NCBI GenBank assembly: GCA_002346225.1
Contig: DDYY01000003.1
Coordinates: forward strand, 1-37,101
Length of the DNA: 37,101 nucleotides
Direction: 5' to 3'
From: Bacteroidetes bacterium UBA3022
GTDB taxonomy: Bacteria > Bacteroidota > Bacteroidia > Chitinophagales > BACL12
A program made the translations under genes and the position numbers. The notes under the pieces are model-generated. The model had not been told where the DNA came from. It ran no database searches and was given only the letters and a program-made list of their open reading frames with translations. Each line of letters begins with the position of its first letter. The stretch's first letter is position 1. Below, piece by piece: positions 8,245 to 16,509 of this stretch.

Positions 8245-9351
8245 ATGAGTAAGCATGGAAAAGTGTTGGTAGCCATGAGCGGTGGTATCGATAGTACGGT
8301 CACCGCCATTATGCTCCACGAGGAGGGGTACGAGGTGGTGGGCGTAACCATGAAAACATGGGATTATGCCTCCAGCGGCGGGTCGAAAAAGGAGACCGGT
8401 TGCTGCAGCCTCGATTCCATCAATGATGCCCGCCAGGTAGCCGTTGACCTGGGCTTTCACCACTTCATAGTGGATATACGCGAGGAGTTCGGCGATTATG
8501 TCATCGATAATTTTGTAGATGAATACCTGGCCGGACGTACACCTAACCCCTGTGTGCTGTGCAATACGCATATCAAATGGGAGGCCTTGCTGAAACGCGC
8601 CGACCAGATGGATTGTGCCTTCATCGCAACCGGGCATTATGCGCGGATGAATGAGCTCGATGGCCGTTTTTATGTATCGAAAGGCATAGATGAACACAAA
8701 GACCAGAGCTATGTACTCTGGGGCCTCAGCCAGGATTGTATGTCGAGGACCAAATTCCCCATGGGCCATATGCACAAGGCCGATATCAAACAGATGGCCA
8801 GGGATATGGGGCTGCATGAACTCGCCAATAAAAGCGAGAGCTATGAGATATGCTTTGTGCCGGACAATGATTACAGAGGCTTTTTGAAAAGGAGGGTTGA
8901 AGGGCTGGAGGAAAGGGTAGATGGCGGGGTGTTTGCCGACAAGGAAGGCAATATTCTGGGTACACACAAAGGCTATCCCTTCTATACCATCGGACAGCGC
9001 AGAGGTCTGGGCATCGCGTTGGGAACGCCCTATTTTGTCACCGACATCATTCCCGAGGAGAATAAGGTCATCCTGGGCCTCGAACACGAACTTGACCGCA
9101 ATGGTATGTTCGTGCGAAATGTCAATTTTCAGAAGTACGCTGCCATTCCAGATGGAAAGGAGGTGGTAACTAAAATCCGCTACAAGACACCGGGGGCTTT
9201 AAGTACCGTTTATGCAGAAGACAAAGACTTGCTGAAAATTGAGTTCCACAGCATGATGGCTGCCATCACACCCGGGCAATCGGCGGTGCTCTACGAAGGC
9301 AATGATGTGGTAGCAGGAGGTCATATTTTAAGTAACTTTATTGTCAATTAA
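8245..9351 (+). CDS. mnmA: tRNA-specific 2-thiouridylase MnmA
   Basis: The protein has 368 residues, matching the family. It carries the PP-loop ATP-binding motif SGGIDS at 12-17 and the two catalytic cysteines, Cys103 in NPCVLC and Cys203 in SYEICFVPD, which correspond to the E. coli pair. GQRRGLGIALG and the C-terminal beta-barrel (about 300-368) are also intact. MnmA thiolates U34 of the wobble position in Lys, Glu and Gln tRNAs, taking sulfur from a relay that starts at a cysteine desulfurase. The start at 8245 is supported because the PP-loop begins at residue 12, as in homologues. A lipoprotein gene follows after 3 nt, so mnmA probably heads a transcript that also serves envelope genes. 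Confidence 0.97.
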   Translation: MSKHGKVLVAMSGGIDSTVTAIMLHEEGYEVVGVTMKTWDYASSGGSKKETGCCSLDSINDARQVAVDLGFHHFIVDIREEFGDYVIDNFVDEYLAGRTPNPCVLCNTHIKWEALLKRADQMDCAFIATGHYARMNELDGRFYVSKGIDEHKDQSYVLWGLSQDCMSRTKFPMGHMHKADIKQMARDMGLHELANKSESYEICFVPDNDYRGFLKRRVEGLEERVDGGVFADKEGNILGTHKGYPFYTIGQRRGLGIALGTPYFVTDIIPEENKVILGLEHELDRNGMFVRNVNFQKYAAIPDGKEVVTKIRYKTPGALSTVYAEDKDLLKIEFHSMMAAITPGQSAVLYEGNDVVAGGHILSNFIVN

Positions 9352-9354
9352 GCC

Positions 9355-10092
9355 ATGCAACGCAACATTCAACTACTTACCGCTGTACTAATGGTAATGA
9401 CCTTAGGCTGCGAAACCACCACGACCACCCTGGATTTGCTGACAGCAGATACCTACTACCCCCTGGAGGTGGGAAAAACGATTGTGTACAGGGTCGATTC
9501 CATCAGCTACTATGAAACCATAGATAATGATACCGCCTCCTGGGATTTGCGGGAAACCATCGTTGAGGCCTATCCCGACAACCAGGGAAGAATCAATTAC
9601 CGGGTGGAGCGGGCCATCAGCGCTCCCGGTGCCAACAACTGGCAAATCAGCGAGATCTGGTCGGTGCTGAACAACAACGGCAATATCGAAAGGACGGAGC
9701 AGAACCTGCGCTTTCTCCGCCTCATTTCCCCTGTGTCGGAAGGCGCAGAATGGGATGGGCATGTGTACCTTGGCGACCTTTCAGCAGTGCCTGTAGCGGA
9801 ACAGTGCAACAACCTGGAATTCCTCAATGGATGGAGGTTTACCTACCGGCAGGTGGGAGCTGCCGCCAGCTTCAATGGTCTGGATTTCAACAATACGCTC
9901 ACCGTGCTGCAGACAGGCAGTCAGAACCTGATAGAATTCAATGCATCAGAGGAAGTGTATGCCGAGGGCGTAGGAATGGTGTACCGATTCTTCCGACACT
10001 ACACCACACAGAATATCTGTCCTGAATGTCCCTGGGAAGCGAATACCGATTGTGGCTACAGCGTAAAAATGACAGTAATTGATTATAACTGA
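9355..10092 (+). CDS. Lipoprotein of unknown function with a C-terminal cysteine cluster
   Basis: This 245-residue protein has a lipoprotein signal ending in MTLGC, which puts the lipidated cysteine at residue 19. A threonine-rich linker and a beta-rich body follow. The early string YYPLEVGKTIVYRVDSI resembles a recurrent Bacteroidota lipoprotein family often annotated only as hypothetical. Near the C terminus there is a CPECPW motif followed by another Cys. With the Cys near residue 147 these could form disulfides, which is of interest because a DsbA-like gene lies two genes downstream. It starts 3 nt after mnmA. No enzymatic motif is visible. Confidence 0.75.
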   Translation: MQRNIQLLTAVLMVMTLGCETTTTTLDLLTADTYYPLEVGKTIVYRVDSISYYETIDNDTASWDLRETIVEAYPDNQGRINYRVERAISAPGANNWQISEIWSVLNNNGNIERTEQNLRFLRLISPVSEGAEWDGHVYLGDLSAVPVAEQCNNLEFLNGWRFTYRQVGAAASFNGLDFNNTLTVLQTGSQNLIEFNASEEVYAEGVGMVYRFFRHYTTQNICPECPWEANTDCGYSVKMTVIDYN

Positions 10093-10117
10093 TTATTAAT
10101 CAAATAGATATAAAGGT

Positions 10118-11785
10118 TTGATAAAGTTGAAATACCCTGTTTATTGGGCAACCAGCGCACTATTTTTTCTGCTCCTCCATGGCACAGTCCGGGCTCAGTC
10201 AGATGGTAGATTCTGGGTGTATTTTCAAGATAAGGGGCCTGTCACCTCGGAAGTAAACGAGGCCGTACAGCTATCGGAACGCGCTCTGGAAAGAAGACAA
10301 AAACAAGGTATTGCCATCGACTGGTACGATATGCCGGTTTACCAGCCCTATATCGACAGTCTGGCGAGCTGGGGATTTACCATTCATGTCGCCTCCCGGT
10401 GGATCAATGCGGTAAGCGTTACAGCACCCGATGAAACTGCCCTCGGAAATCTGGGCATTCAACCCCTGGTGCGCAAGGTAGAAAGGGTGAAAAGCTATCG
10501 CATGCCGGTGGAAACCCTTTCATTTCAGCCCGCTACCTTCCGACAGGCAGAAAACACGGAACCTGAATACGGAAATGCCGCCAATCAGGTGGAGATGATA
10601 CAACTCGATAAGCTCCACGGACTGGGCTACACCGGCGAAGGCCTGCAGATTGCAGTACTGGATGGTGGTTTCACTGCCATAGACACCGGAGCAGGCTACC
10701 AAAGCTTCCGGGATAAGGAACAGATTCTGGGCACCTTCAACTTCCCCGATAACAATGAAGACGTTTACTTTTCGGCGTTGCACGGCTCTTACGTGCTATC
10801 CATCATGGGTTCAGACATACCCGGAAGCTATGTAGGCGCAGCGCCCGATGCGGGATATTTTTTATTCCGGACAGAAGTGGTGGACAGTGAGCGGGTGGCA
10901 GAGGAAGATTTCTGGCTGGCCGCAGCTGAGTATTCCGATTTTATTGGCGTTGACATTATCAACTCCTCCTTAGGTTATACCACCTTCGACGTTTCCTCCG
11001 AAGACCATTCGTACAGCGACATGGATGGCAATACCACGGTGGTGACGCGTGCTGCAGATATCGCGGCATCCAAAGGCATTCTGGTATGCAACAGCGCCGG
11101 CAATTCCGGTAACAGCGACTGGCAGTACATCGGTGCTCCTGCCGACGGGGACAGCGTGTTTTCCATTGGCGCAGTGGATCCGGATGGTATCTATGCCTCC
11201 TTCAGCAGTCGCGGTCCGACATCCGATGGGCGCATCAAGCCCAATATTGCCGTGCAGGGGGCTTTTTCTGCGGTGGTGCATCCCAATGGCGCCATTTATA
11301 TCGGCAGCGGCACTTCCTTTTCATCACCACTGGCAGCAGGGGCAGCCGCTTGTTTATGGCAGGCCTTTCCGGAAAAAACCAATATGGAAATCATGGAAGC
11401 CATGCAGCAAAGTGCCACACAAGCCGCCGAGCCCGACGATTACCTGGGCTACGGCATTCCGAATATGCTGGTGGCCTATTACATGCTCAACGGAACTTCT
11501 TTCGGCGATTTGATACAGGACAGACTGGGGCTTTTCCCGAATCCGGCCGACCAATCAGCGTTGCTGGTGGTGCAGGATGGTATTGGCAATAACAGCTTTT
11601 ATACCATTACCGATATGCAGGGAAGAATAGTGAGCAGCACCTCCTTACCCGCAGATAAAAGTGCAGTGGCCCTGGTGGCTTTAGACTTTTCCAACCTCAG
11701 CAAGGGGACTTACCTGCTGTCGCTGGTGCAACTCGATATAGAAAAAGAGGTGATACTGGAGACCATTCCCTTCACAAGACTGTAA
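10118..11785 (+). CDS. Secreted S8 subtilisin-like serine protease with T9SS sorting domain
   Basis: The protein has 555 residues and a signal peptide ending VRAQ. An N-terminal propeptide-like region (about 30-130) includes LSERALERRQKQGI, common in Bacteroidota subtilases. The catalytic triad is Asp182 (AVLDGG), His222 (LHGSYV) and Ser400 (GTSFSSP), with the NSAGNSG oxyanion loop between. The last 80 residues form a type A T9SS C-terminal domain that begins LGLFPNPADQ and ends with a GTYLLSL motif, so the protein should cross the outer membrane by T9SS. No ATG is available. TTG at 10118 is taken as the start; another TTG at 10127 gives a shorter N terminus with a good signal peptide. It probably degrades or processes proteins outside the cell. 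Confidence 0.92.
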   Translation: MIKLKYPVYWATSALFFLLLHGTVRAQSDGRFWVYFQDKGPVTSEVNEAVQLSERALERRQKQGIAIDWYDMPVYQPYIDSLASWGFTIHVASRWINAVSVTAPDETALGNLGIQPLVRKVERVKSYRMPVETLSFQPATFRQAENTEPEYGNAANQVEMIQLDKLHGLGYTGEGLQIAVLDGGFTAIDTGAGYQSFRDKEQILGTFNFPDNNEDVYFSALHGSYVLSIMGSDIPGSYVGAAPDAGYFLFRTEVVDSERVAEEDFWLAAAEYSDFIGVDIINSSLGYTTFDVSSEDHSYSDMDGNTTVVTRAADIAASKGILVCNSAGNSGNSDWQYIGAPADGDSVFSIGAVDPDGIYASFSSRGPTSDGRIKPNIAVQGAFSAVVHPNGAIYIGSGTSFSSPLAAGAAACLWQAFPEKTNMEIMEAMQQSATQAAEPDDYLGYGIPNMLVAYYMLNGTSFGDLIQDRLGLFPNPADQSALLVVQDGIGNNSFYTITDMQGRIVSSTSLPADKSAVALVALDFSNLSKGTYLLSLVQLDIEKEVILETIPFTRL

Positions 11786-11798
11786 AACAACCGACTGA

Positions 11799-12557
11799 AT
11801 GAAGCCTACCGCCATCAAAACCTTTCTGTTTTCGCTCATCTTAGCGCTTTTTTATCCCTCGAATATGCAAGCTCAAAATAAGACAAGTCCTACAGAAATA
11901 ATCTATGTATACGATGCATTGTGCGGCTGGTGCTACGGTTTCTCGCCTGTCATGCACAAAGTGTACAAAAAGTACAACAATGGCATCAACTTCCTGGTAG
12001 TTTCCGGCGGCTTGGTAACAGGTGAGCGTATTGGACCGGTAGACGAGGTGGCTCCCTACATCAAGACAGCCTACAAAACGGTGGAAGAGCGCACCGGAGT
12101 GACCTTCGGTGAGGAGTTTCTTAGGCAATTGGAAAAAGGGGAGATGGTATTTACCTCTCTACTGGCAGCAGTAGCCATGGCAGTTTTCAAAATGTACCAG
12201 CCCGAAAAGGCAATCGAATATGCAGAGGCATTGCAGAACGCCATTTACTTTGAAGGTATGCCCCCCGAACCTTATGAGGGCTATGCCCAGGTGGCTTCTA
12301 CCTTCGGTCTGGATGCCGATGCCTTTTTGAGAAAAATGAATATGGACATGCTGCAGCAGCAAGCCTACGCCGACTTTACCATCGCATACGACATGGGCGT
12401 TACGGGCTTCCCTGCGGTGTTTGTCAGAAGCGGGAAAGACACTTACCAGGTGGCAGCGGGGTATACCGATTACGACACGCTGGTGGCGCGCATAGAAGAG
12501 GTGCTGGCAGATATCAAAACAGAAGCCGCTCCCGACAGCTGGTACGACGAACATTAA
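11799..12557 (+). CDS. Exported DsbA-family thioredoxin-fold oxidoreductase
   Basis: This 252-residue protein has an N-terminal hydrophobic signal (residues 7-25, ending MQAQ) and a thioredoxin-fold start, IIYVYDALCGWCYGF. The active site is Cys42-Gly-Trp-Cys45. The helical insertion and the later cis-proline segment (VTGFPAVFV, near residue 208) fit the DsbA/FrnE-like COG3531 branch rather than classical DsbA. It should catalyse thiol-disulfide exchange in the periplasm. It starts 13 nt after the subtilase stop, likely in the same operon, and both the subtilase region and the upstream lipoprotein are exported proteins it could serve. Specific substrates are not evident. Confidence 0.88.
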   Translation: MKPTAIKTFLFSLILALFYPSNMQAQNKTSPTEIIYVYDALCGWCYGFSPVMHKVYKKYNNGINFLVVSGGLVTGERIGPVDEVAPYIKTAYKTVEERTGVTFGEEFLRQLEKGEMVFTSLLAAVAMAVFKMYQPEKAIEYAEALQNAIYFEGMPPEPYEGYAQVASTFGLDADAFLRKMNMDMLQQQAYADFTIAYDMGVTGFPAVFVRSGKDTYQVAAGYTDYDTLVARIEEVLADIKTEAAPDSWYDEH

Positions 12558-12627
12558 TCCGCACTGCAGCAGCAGAAGTTTAACAATACTTAAAACAAGA
12601 GATTAAACTTTACCGCCCTGAATGGGT

Positions 12628-12635
12628 TTACTTTG
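12628..12635 (+). promoter_or_regulatory. Near-consensus -7 box (TTACTTTG) before the TonB receptor gene
   Basis: The box has one mismatch to TAnnTTTG (TT instead of TA) and lies 19 nt before the ATG at 12655, in the 97-nt gap after the DsbA-like gene. No clear -33 element is seen. Confidence 0.3.
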
Positions 12636-12654
12636 CAGCCTTATTAGATAAAGT

Positions 12655-15021
12655 ATGAAAAGAACGATGGCACGCCTGCTGGCTGTATGGCTTTTGCTGG
12701 CAGGTAGCGCGGCAGTATACGGACAGAAGGGATTTACGCTGAGTGGTTACATTAAAGATGCGCAGACCGGAGAAGACCTGATAGGAGCCAGTGCTTTTGT
12801 CCGGGACAGCTCGGGCAGAGGTGCCGTTACCAACGTTTACGGTTTCTACAGCCTCACCCTCCCGCCGGGAAGTTATACCATAGCCTTCAGCTATGTCGGA
12901 TATGAATCGCAAGTGGTGACAGTAGACCTCAGCGCCGATCAGCGCATGAATATCCAGCTGGCGCAAAAGGCATTGCTGGAGGAAGTAGTTATTACCGCTG
13001 AAAGAAAGGATGAGAATATCCAGAGCACCGATATGGGAACGGTATCGCTTTCCATAGAACAAATCAAATCCATCCCCGTCTTATTCGGTGAAACAGATAT
13101 TCTCAAGACGCTTCAATTGCTTCCGGGGGTAGGCGGGGCAGGAGAAGGGAATTCCGGATTTTATGTGCGAGGTGGTGGTCCCGACCAGAACCTTATATTG
13201 CTCGATGAAGCCGTTGTGTACAATACAGGTCACCTTTTCGGATTTTTCAGCGTTTTCAACGGAGATGCCATTAAGAATACGACACTGGTGAAAGGAGGAA
13301 TGCCGGCACAATACGGAGGCAGACTGAGCAGCGTGGTAGATGTGCAGATGAAGGACGGCAACAACCAGGAGTTTCACGGAGAGGGAGGAATTGGTCTGAT
13401 TGCTTCCCGCCTCACGCTCGAAGGTCCTATCGTGAAAGACAAGGCATCCTTCATGGTTTCGGGTCGCCGCACCTATATCGATGTATTGTTGCAGCCTTTC
13501 ATCAATGGTACAAACCTGGAGGGCAACGCTTATTATTTCTACGACCTGAATACCAAACTGAATTACCGTTTCAGCGACAAAGACCGTTTATACCTGAGCG
13601 GCTATTTTGGTCGTGATGTATTCAATTTCAGCTCCTCCGATGGTGATTTCAATATCGAAGTGCCCTGGGGCAATACTACCGGTACGCTGCGATGGAACCA
13701 CCTGTTCAGCGACCGTATGTTCATGAACACATCTGTGATCTACAACGACTATAATTTCGAGGTAAAGAGCGCTTTTGATCAATTCGATTTCAAACTGTTC
13801 AGTGGTGTGCGCGACTGGAACTTGAAAAGCGATGTGGATTACTACCTCAGCAGCAACCACACGCTGAAATTCGGTACCAACTACATCTACCATGCCTTCA
13901 CTCCCTACAGTGCGCAGGGCTCCTCCGGCGATGTAGCTTTTGGTACAGATTCCCTGAACAGAAAGTACGCTCACGAGGCCGCTATTTATGTGCAGGATGA
14001 ATTCAATGTAGGAGCACTGTGGCGGTTCAACGTGGGTATACGCGGAAGCTATTTTGCACATACTGGTCCCTTGAATGAAGTGCTTTACGATGAGACCACC
14101 CGTTTGCCGCTGGATACCGTTTACAGAGGTCCGGGTGATATCATTGCCGATTACTGGGGCATAGAACCCCGGGCGAATGCGCGCTACATCATCGATGAGA
14201 AATCGTCGCTGAAAATGGGCATAAGCTATACCACACAATACATCCACCTCGTGGCAAACTCCGTCAGCACTTTGCCCACCGATTTGTGGGTGCCCAGCTC
14301 GGCGGTGGTAGAACCCCAGCGGGGCATCCAATATTCCTTAGGCTATTTCAGGAATTTCAAGGAGAATGCCTGGGAAACATCGATAGAAGTGTACTACAAG
14401 GATTTGCAAAATCAGATTGAGTACACCGACTCGTATGTGCCGGCCCTGGGAGAAGACATAGAACAGCAGTTTACCTTCGGCAAGGGCAGAAGCTATGGTG
14501 CGGAATTCTTCATCAAGAAAGCGCTGGGTAAATTCAACGGATGGATAGGCTATACGCTCAGCAGAACCGAAAGGCAGTTCGACGACCTGAATACTGGTCC
14601 CAACTGGTTTCCTACACGCTTCGATCGCACCCACGACCTGGAAATAGTAGCTATATACGACGCGAGCGAACGCTTGAGCTTCTCCGGAACCTTTGTATAT
14701 GCTACCGGTCAGGCAACCACCATTCCCGAAAGCTTTTACACCCTGGAAGGAGACTTACATATTCTGTACGGAGATCGCAATGGCTACCGGTTGGCGCCAT
14801 ACCATCGCATGGACATTTCGGCTACATGGAAAAACAAACCGGGTAAAAAATTCGAGAGCAGCTGGAACCTGTCGGTGTACAACGTGTATTCAAGACTGAA
14901 TCCATACTTTGTGTATACCGATTTCAACGGCGACCTGACCACCGGTGATCTGACTGTAGATGCGGTGCAGGTTTCCATTTTCCCCATCTTACCATCCATC
15001 ACCTGGAATTTTAATTTCTAA
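12655..15021 (+). CDS. TonB-dependent receptor (DUF4249-associated type)
   Basis: The protein has 788 residues with a signal peptide ending VYGQ at about residue 23. A carboxypeptidase-regulatory-like domain follows at 27-108, including FTLSGYIKDAQTGEDLIGAS and FSYVGYES. The plug domain runs from about 115 to 230: LQLLPGVGGAGEGNSGFYVR, GGGPDQNLILLDEAVVYN and GGMPAQYGGRLSSVVDV. The rest is barrel, ending in the aromatic WNFNF typical of outer-membrane beta-barrels. The NTGHLFGFFSVFN string is diagnostic of the group that pairs with a DUF4249 lipoprotein, and such a gene starts 1 nt after this stop. The pair should act like a SusC/SusD-style importer. The substrate is unknown. Confidence 0.95.
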   Translation: MKRTMARLLAVWLLLAGSAAVYGQKGFTLSGYIKDAQTGEDLIGASAFVRDSSGRGAVTNVYGFYSLTLPPGSYTIAFSYVGYESQVVTVDLSADQRMNIQLAQKALLEEVVITAERKDENIQSTDMGTVSLSIEQIKSIPVLFGETDILKTLQLLPGVGGAGEGNSGFYVRGGGPDQNLILLDEAVVYNTGHLFGFFSVFNGDAIKNTTLVKGGMPAQYGGRLSSVVDVQMKDGNNQEFHGEGGIGLIASRLTLEGPIVKDKASFMVSGRRTYIDVLLQPFINGTNLEGNAYYFYDLNTKLNYRFSDKDRLYLSGYFGRDVFNFSSSDGDFNIEVPWGNTTGTLRWNHLFSDRMFMNTSVIYNDYNFEVKSAFDQFDFKLFSGVRDWNLKSDVDYYLSSNHTLKFGTNYIYHAFTPYSAQGSSGDVAFGTDSLNRKYAHEAAIYVQDEFNVGALWRFNVGIRGSYFAHTGPLNEVLYDETTRLPLDTVYRGPGDIIADYWGIEPRANARYIIDEKSSLKMGISYTTQYIHLVANSVSTLPTDLWVPSSAVVEPQRGIQYSLGYFRNFKENAWETSIEVYYKDLQNQIEYTDSYVPALGEDIEQQFTFGKGRSYGAEFFIKKALGKFNGWIGYTLSRTERQFDDLNTGPNWFPTRFDRTHDLEIVAIYDASERLSFSGTFVYATGQATTIPESFYTLEGDLHILYGDRNGYRLAPYHRMDISATWKNKPGKKFESSWNLSVYNVYSRLNPYFVYTDFNGDLTTGDLTVDAVQVSIFPILPSITWNFNF

Positions 15022-15022
15022 T

Positions 15023-15964
15023 ATGAAAATTAACTATTTATTTATAGCGCTGGTCATCTTGTTTGCAGGTTGTGAGCAAATCATTACGCTGGACCTGCCT
15101 GACGTAGAAGAACAAATCATCGTAGAAGGCAGTATTGAAACAGGGCTTCCTCCCATAGTCATCCTCACAAGGTCCATTGGCTTTTATGGCGCGACGGATT
15201 TGGAAGCCCTGCAGAACCTGTATGTCCGCGATGCAACCGTTACCGTCAGCAACGGCGAAACAAGTGTAGAACTCCTGGAAATTTGCCTCAACGACATTCC
15301 CGAAGAACTCCAGCCGCTGGTAGCCGAATTTTTTGGCATCAGTGCCGATAGCCTGGCAACCTTCGATTTTAATATTTGCGTGTACACCGATCCCGGTCTC
15401 TTGCTGGGCGCCCCCATCATGCTGGGAGAAGATGGTAAAACCTATAACCTCACCATAGAGGCGGAAGGGAAAGTATTGACATCCACTACTACCATCCCGC
15501 CTGCAGTGCCGCTGGATTCTGTGTTCTACCGCCCAAACGATGATCCGGGTGGGTCGGATACACTCGTGCGGGTATTTGCCCACCTCAGCGATCCGCCTGC
15601 CCCGGGCAACTATTACCGCCTGTTTGTTTCCAGAAACAACGGTCCGTTTGAAGCCGATTTTTTCTCCGTAACAGACGATCTGGTATTCAATGGCTTGTCG
15701 TTAGATTTTACCATTAATCGCCCTGCAGAGCCGGATGAAGATTTTTCGAGCGAAACGTTCGGGTATTATTTTGTGGGCGACACGGTGGCAGTGAAACTCT
15801 GCAGCATTGATCAGGCTTCCTTCAATTTCTGGAATACGCTGGAAAATGATTCCGGCGGAGATGGTCCTTTCAGTTCCATTGTTATTGTTGAAACCAATAT
15901 TGAAGGTGGACAAGGCATCTGGTGTGGTTATGGTGCCTCCACCACTACACTGATAATAGAGTAA
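15023..15964 (+). CDS. DUF4249 family outer-membrane lipoprotein
   Basis: This 313-residue protein starts at the ATG at 15023, which gives a clean lipoprotein signal ending LFAGC (Cys17). A longer upstream frame overlapping the receptor gene has no signal and is rejected. The family pattern is visible: ITLDLPDVEEQIIVEGSIE at the mature N terminus, then a DATVTVSNGE beta repeat, YNLTIEAEGK with a following TIPP, and a conserved FWNTLEND helix near residue 275. DUF4249 proteins sit next to specific TonB receptors in Bacteroidota and are thought to act as surface substrate-binding partners; that role is inferred. It is 1 nt from the receptor and overlaps the DoxX gene by 1 nt. Confidence 0.92.
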   Translation: MKINYLFIALVILFAGCEQIITLDLPDVEEQIIVEGSIETGLPPIVILTRSIGFYGATDLEALQNLYVRDATVTVSNGETSVELLEICLNDIPEELQPLVAEFFGISADSLATFDFNICVYTDPGLLLGAPIMLGEDGKTYNLTIEAEGKVLTSTTTIPPAVPLDSVFYRPNDDPGGSDTLVRVFAHLSDPPAPGNYYRLFVSRNNGPFEADFFSVTDDLVFNGLSLDFTINRPAEPDEDFSSETFGYYFVGDTVAVKLCSIDQASFNFWNTLENDSGGDGPFSSIVIVETNIEGGQGIWCGYGASTTTLIIE

Positions 15965-16371
15965 TGTTGAAATGGCTTATTCCCAAATTCGCGTATCCTG
16001 ATTTCGGATTGTTGTTATTGCGCCTGGGTATTGGTGCATCCTTTATTATCCACCATGGCTATGATAAGATTGCGGACCCCGGCAGATGGAAGGGGCTGGG
16101 CGAGCAGATGAGCTTGCTGGGTATCGATTTCCTACCCGAGTTCTGGGGATTTATGGCTGCCTTTGCCGAATTCTTTGGTAGTATTTTTCTGGCTTTGGGG
16201 CTGTTTACACGACCTGCGACGCTTTTGCTGTCCATCACCATGCTGGTAGCGGTACTCAAGCACCAGACAGCAGTAGAGGGATTTGCCTATCCGCTGGAAA
16301 TGCTGGTGGTCTTCCTGTCGCTGTTCCTCATAGGTCCCGGGAAATACAGCCTCGATAAAAGGCTGCGCTAA
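15964..16371 (+). CDS. DoxX family inner-membrane protein
   Basis: This 135-residue protein starts at the ATG at 15964, whose A is the last base of the preceding stop (TAATG). A longer frame inside the upstream gene is rejected. It has about four transmembrane segments: residues 14-35, 56-75, 80-98 and 105-124. It carries the DoxX core: GLLLLRLGIGASFIIHHGYDK, an FAEFFGSIFLALGLFTR segment and an LLSITMLVAV segment. DoxX proteins are associated with quinone or thiosulfate-related redox functions and oxidative-stress complexes, but most are uncharacterised. Its position after a TonB/DUF4249 pair and its 1-nt overlap imply shared expression. Confidence 0.88.
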   Translation: MLKWLIPKFAYPDFGLLLLRLGIGASFIIHHGYDKIADPGRWKGLGEQMSLLGIDFLPEFWGFMAAFAEFFGSIFLALGLFTRPATLLLSITMLVAVLKHQTAVEGFAYPLEMLVVFLSLFLIGPGKYSLDKRLR

Positions 16372-16472
16372 TCACCTTGCGGGGAACCTGTTCGGTTGAA
16401 TTGCGGTTAAAACGTAGAAGGAAGAAGGTCAGAGATTCCGGTCTTATGGTATCATGTAACTCGATTTCTCCT

Positions 16473-16480
16473 TACCTTTG
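16473..16480 (+). promoter_or_regulatory. -7 promoter box (TACCTTTG) before the thiolase gene
   Basis: An exact TAnnTTTG match lies 29 nt before the ATG at 16510, within the 138-nt gap 16372-16509. I see nothing else in that gap except a weak imperfect inverted repeat around 16390-16405. No -33 TTTG is present at the expected spacing. Confidence 0.5.
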
Positions 16481-16509
16481 CACCGAATTTACTCCTCAAA
16501 ATCGAACAA

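Noticed and set aside
8215..9087. A 290-residue open frame on the minus strand opposite mnmA.
   Set aside because: It mirrors the codon pattern of a clearly functional mnmA, has no domain or signal, and starts inside the gene.
14960..15022. Longer start for the DUF4249 lipoprotein inside the TonB receptor gene.
   Set aside because: The extra 21 residues are not a signal sequence, and the ATG at 15023 gives a proper lipobox.
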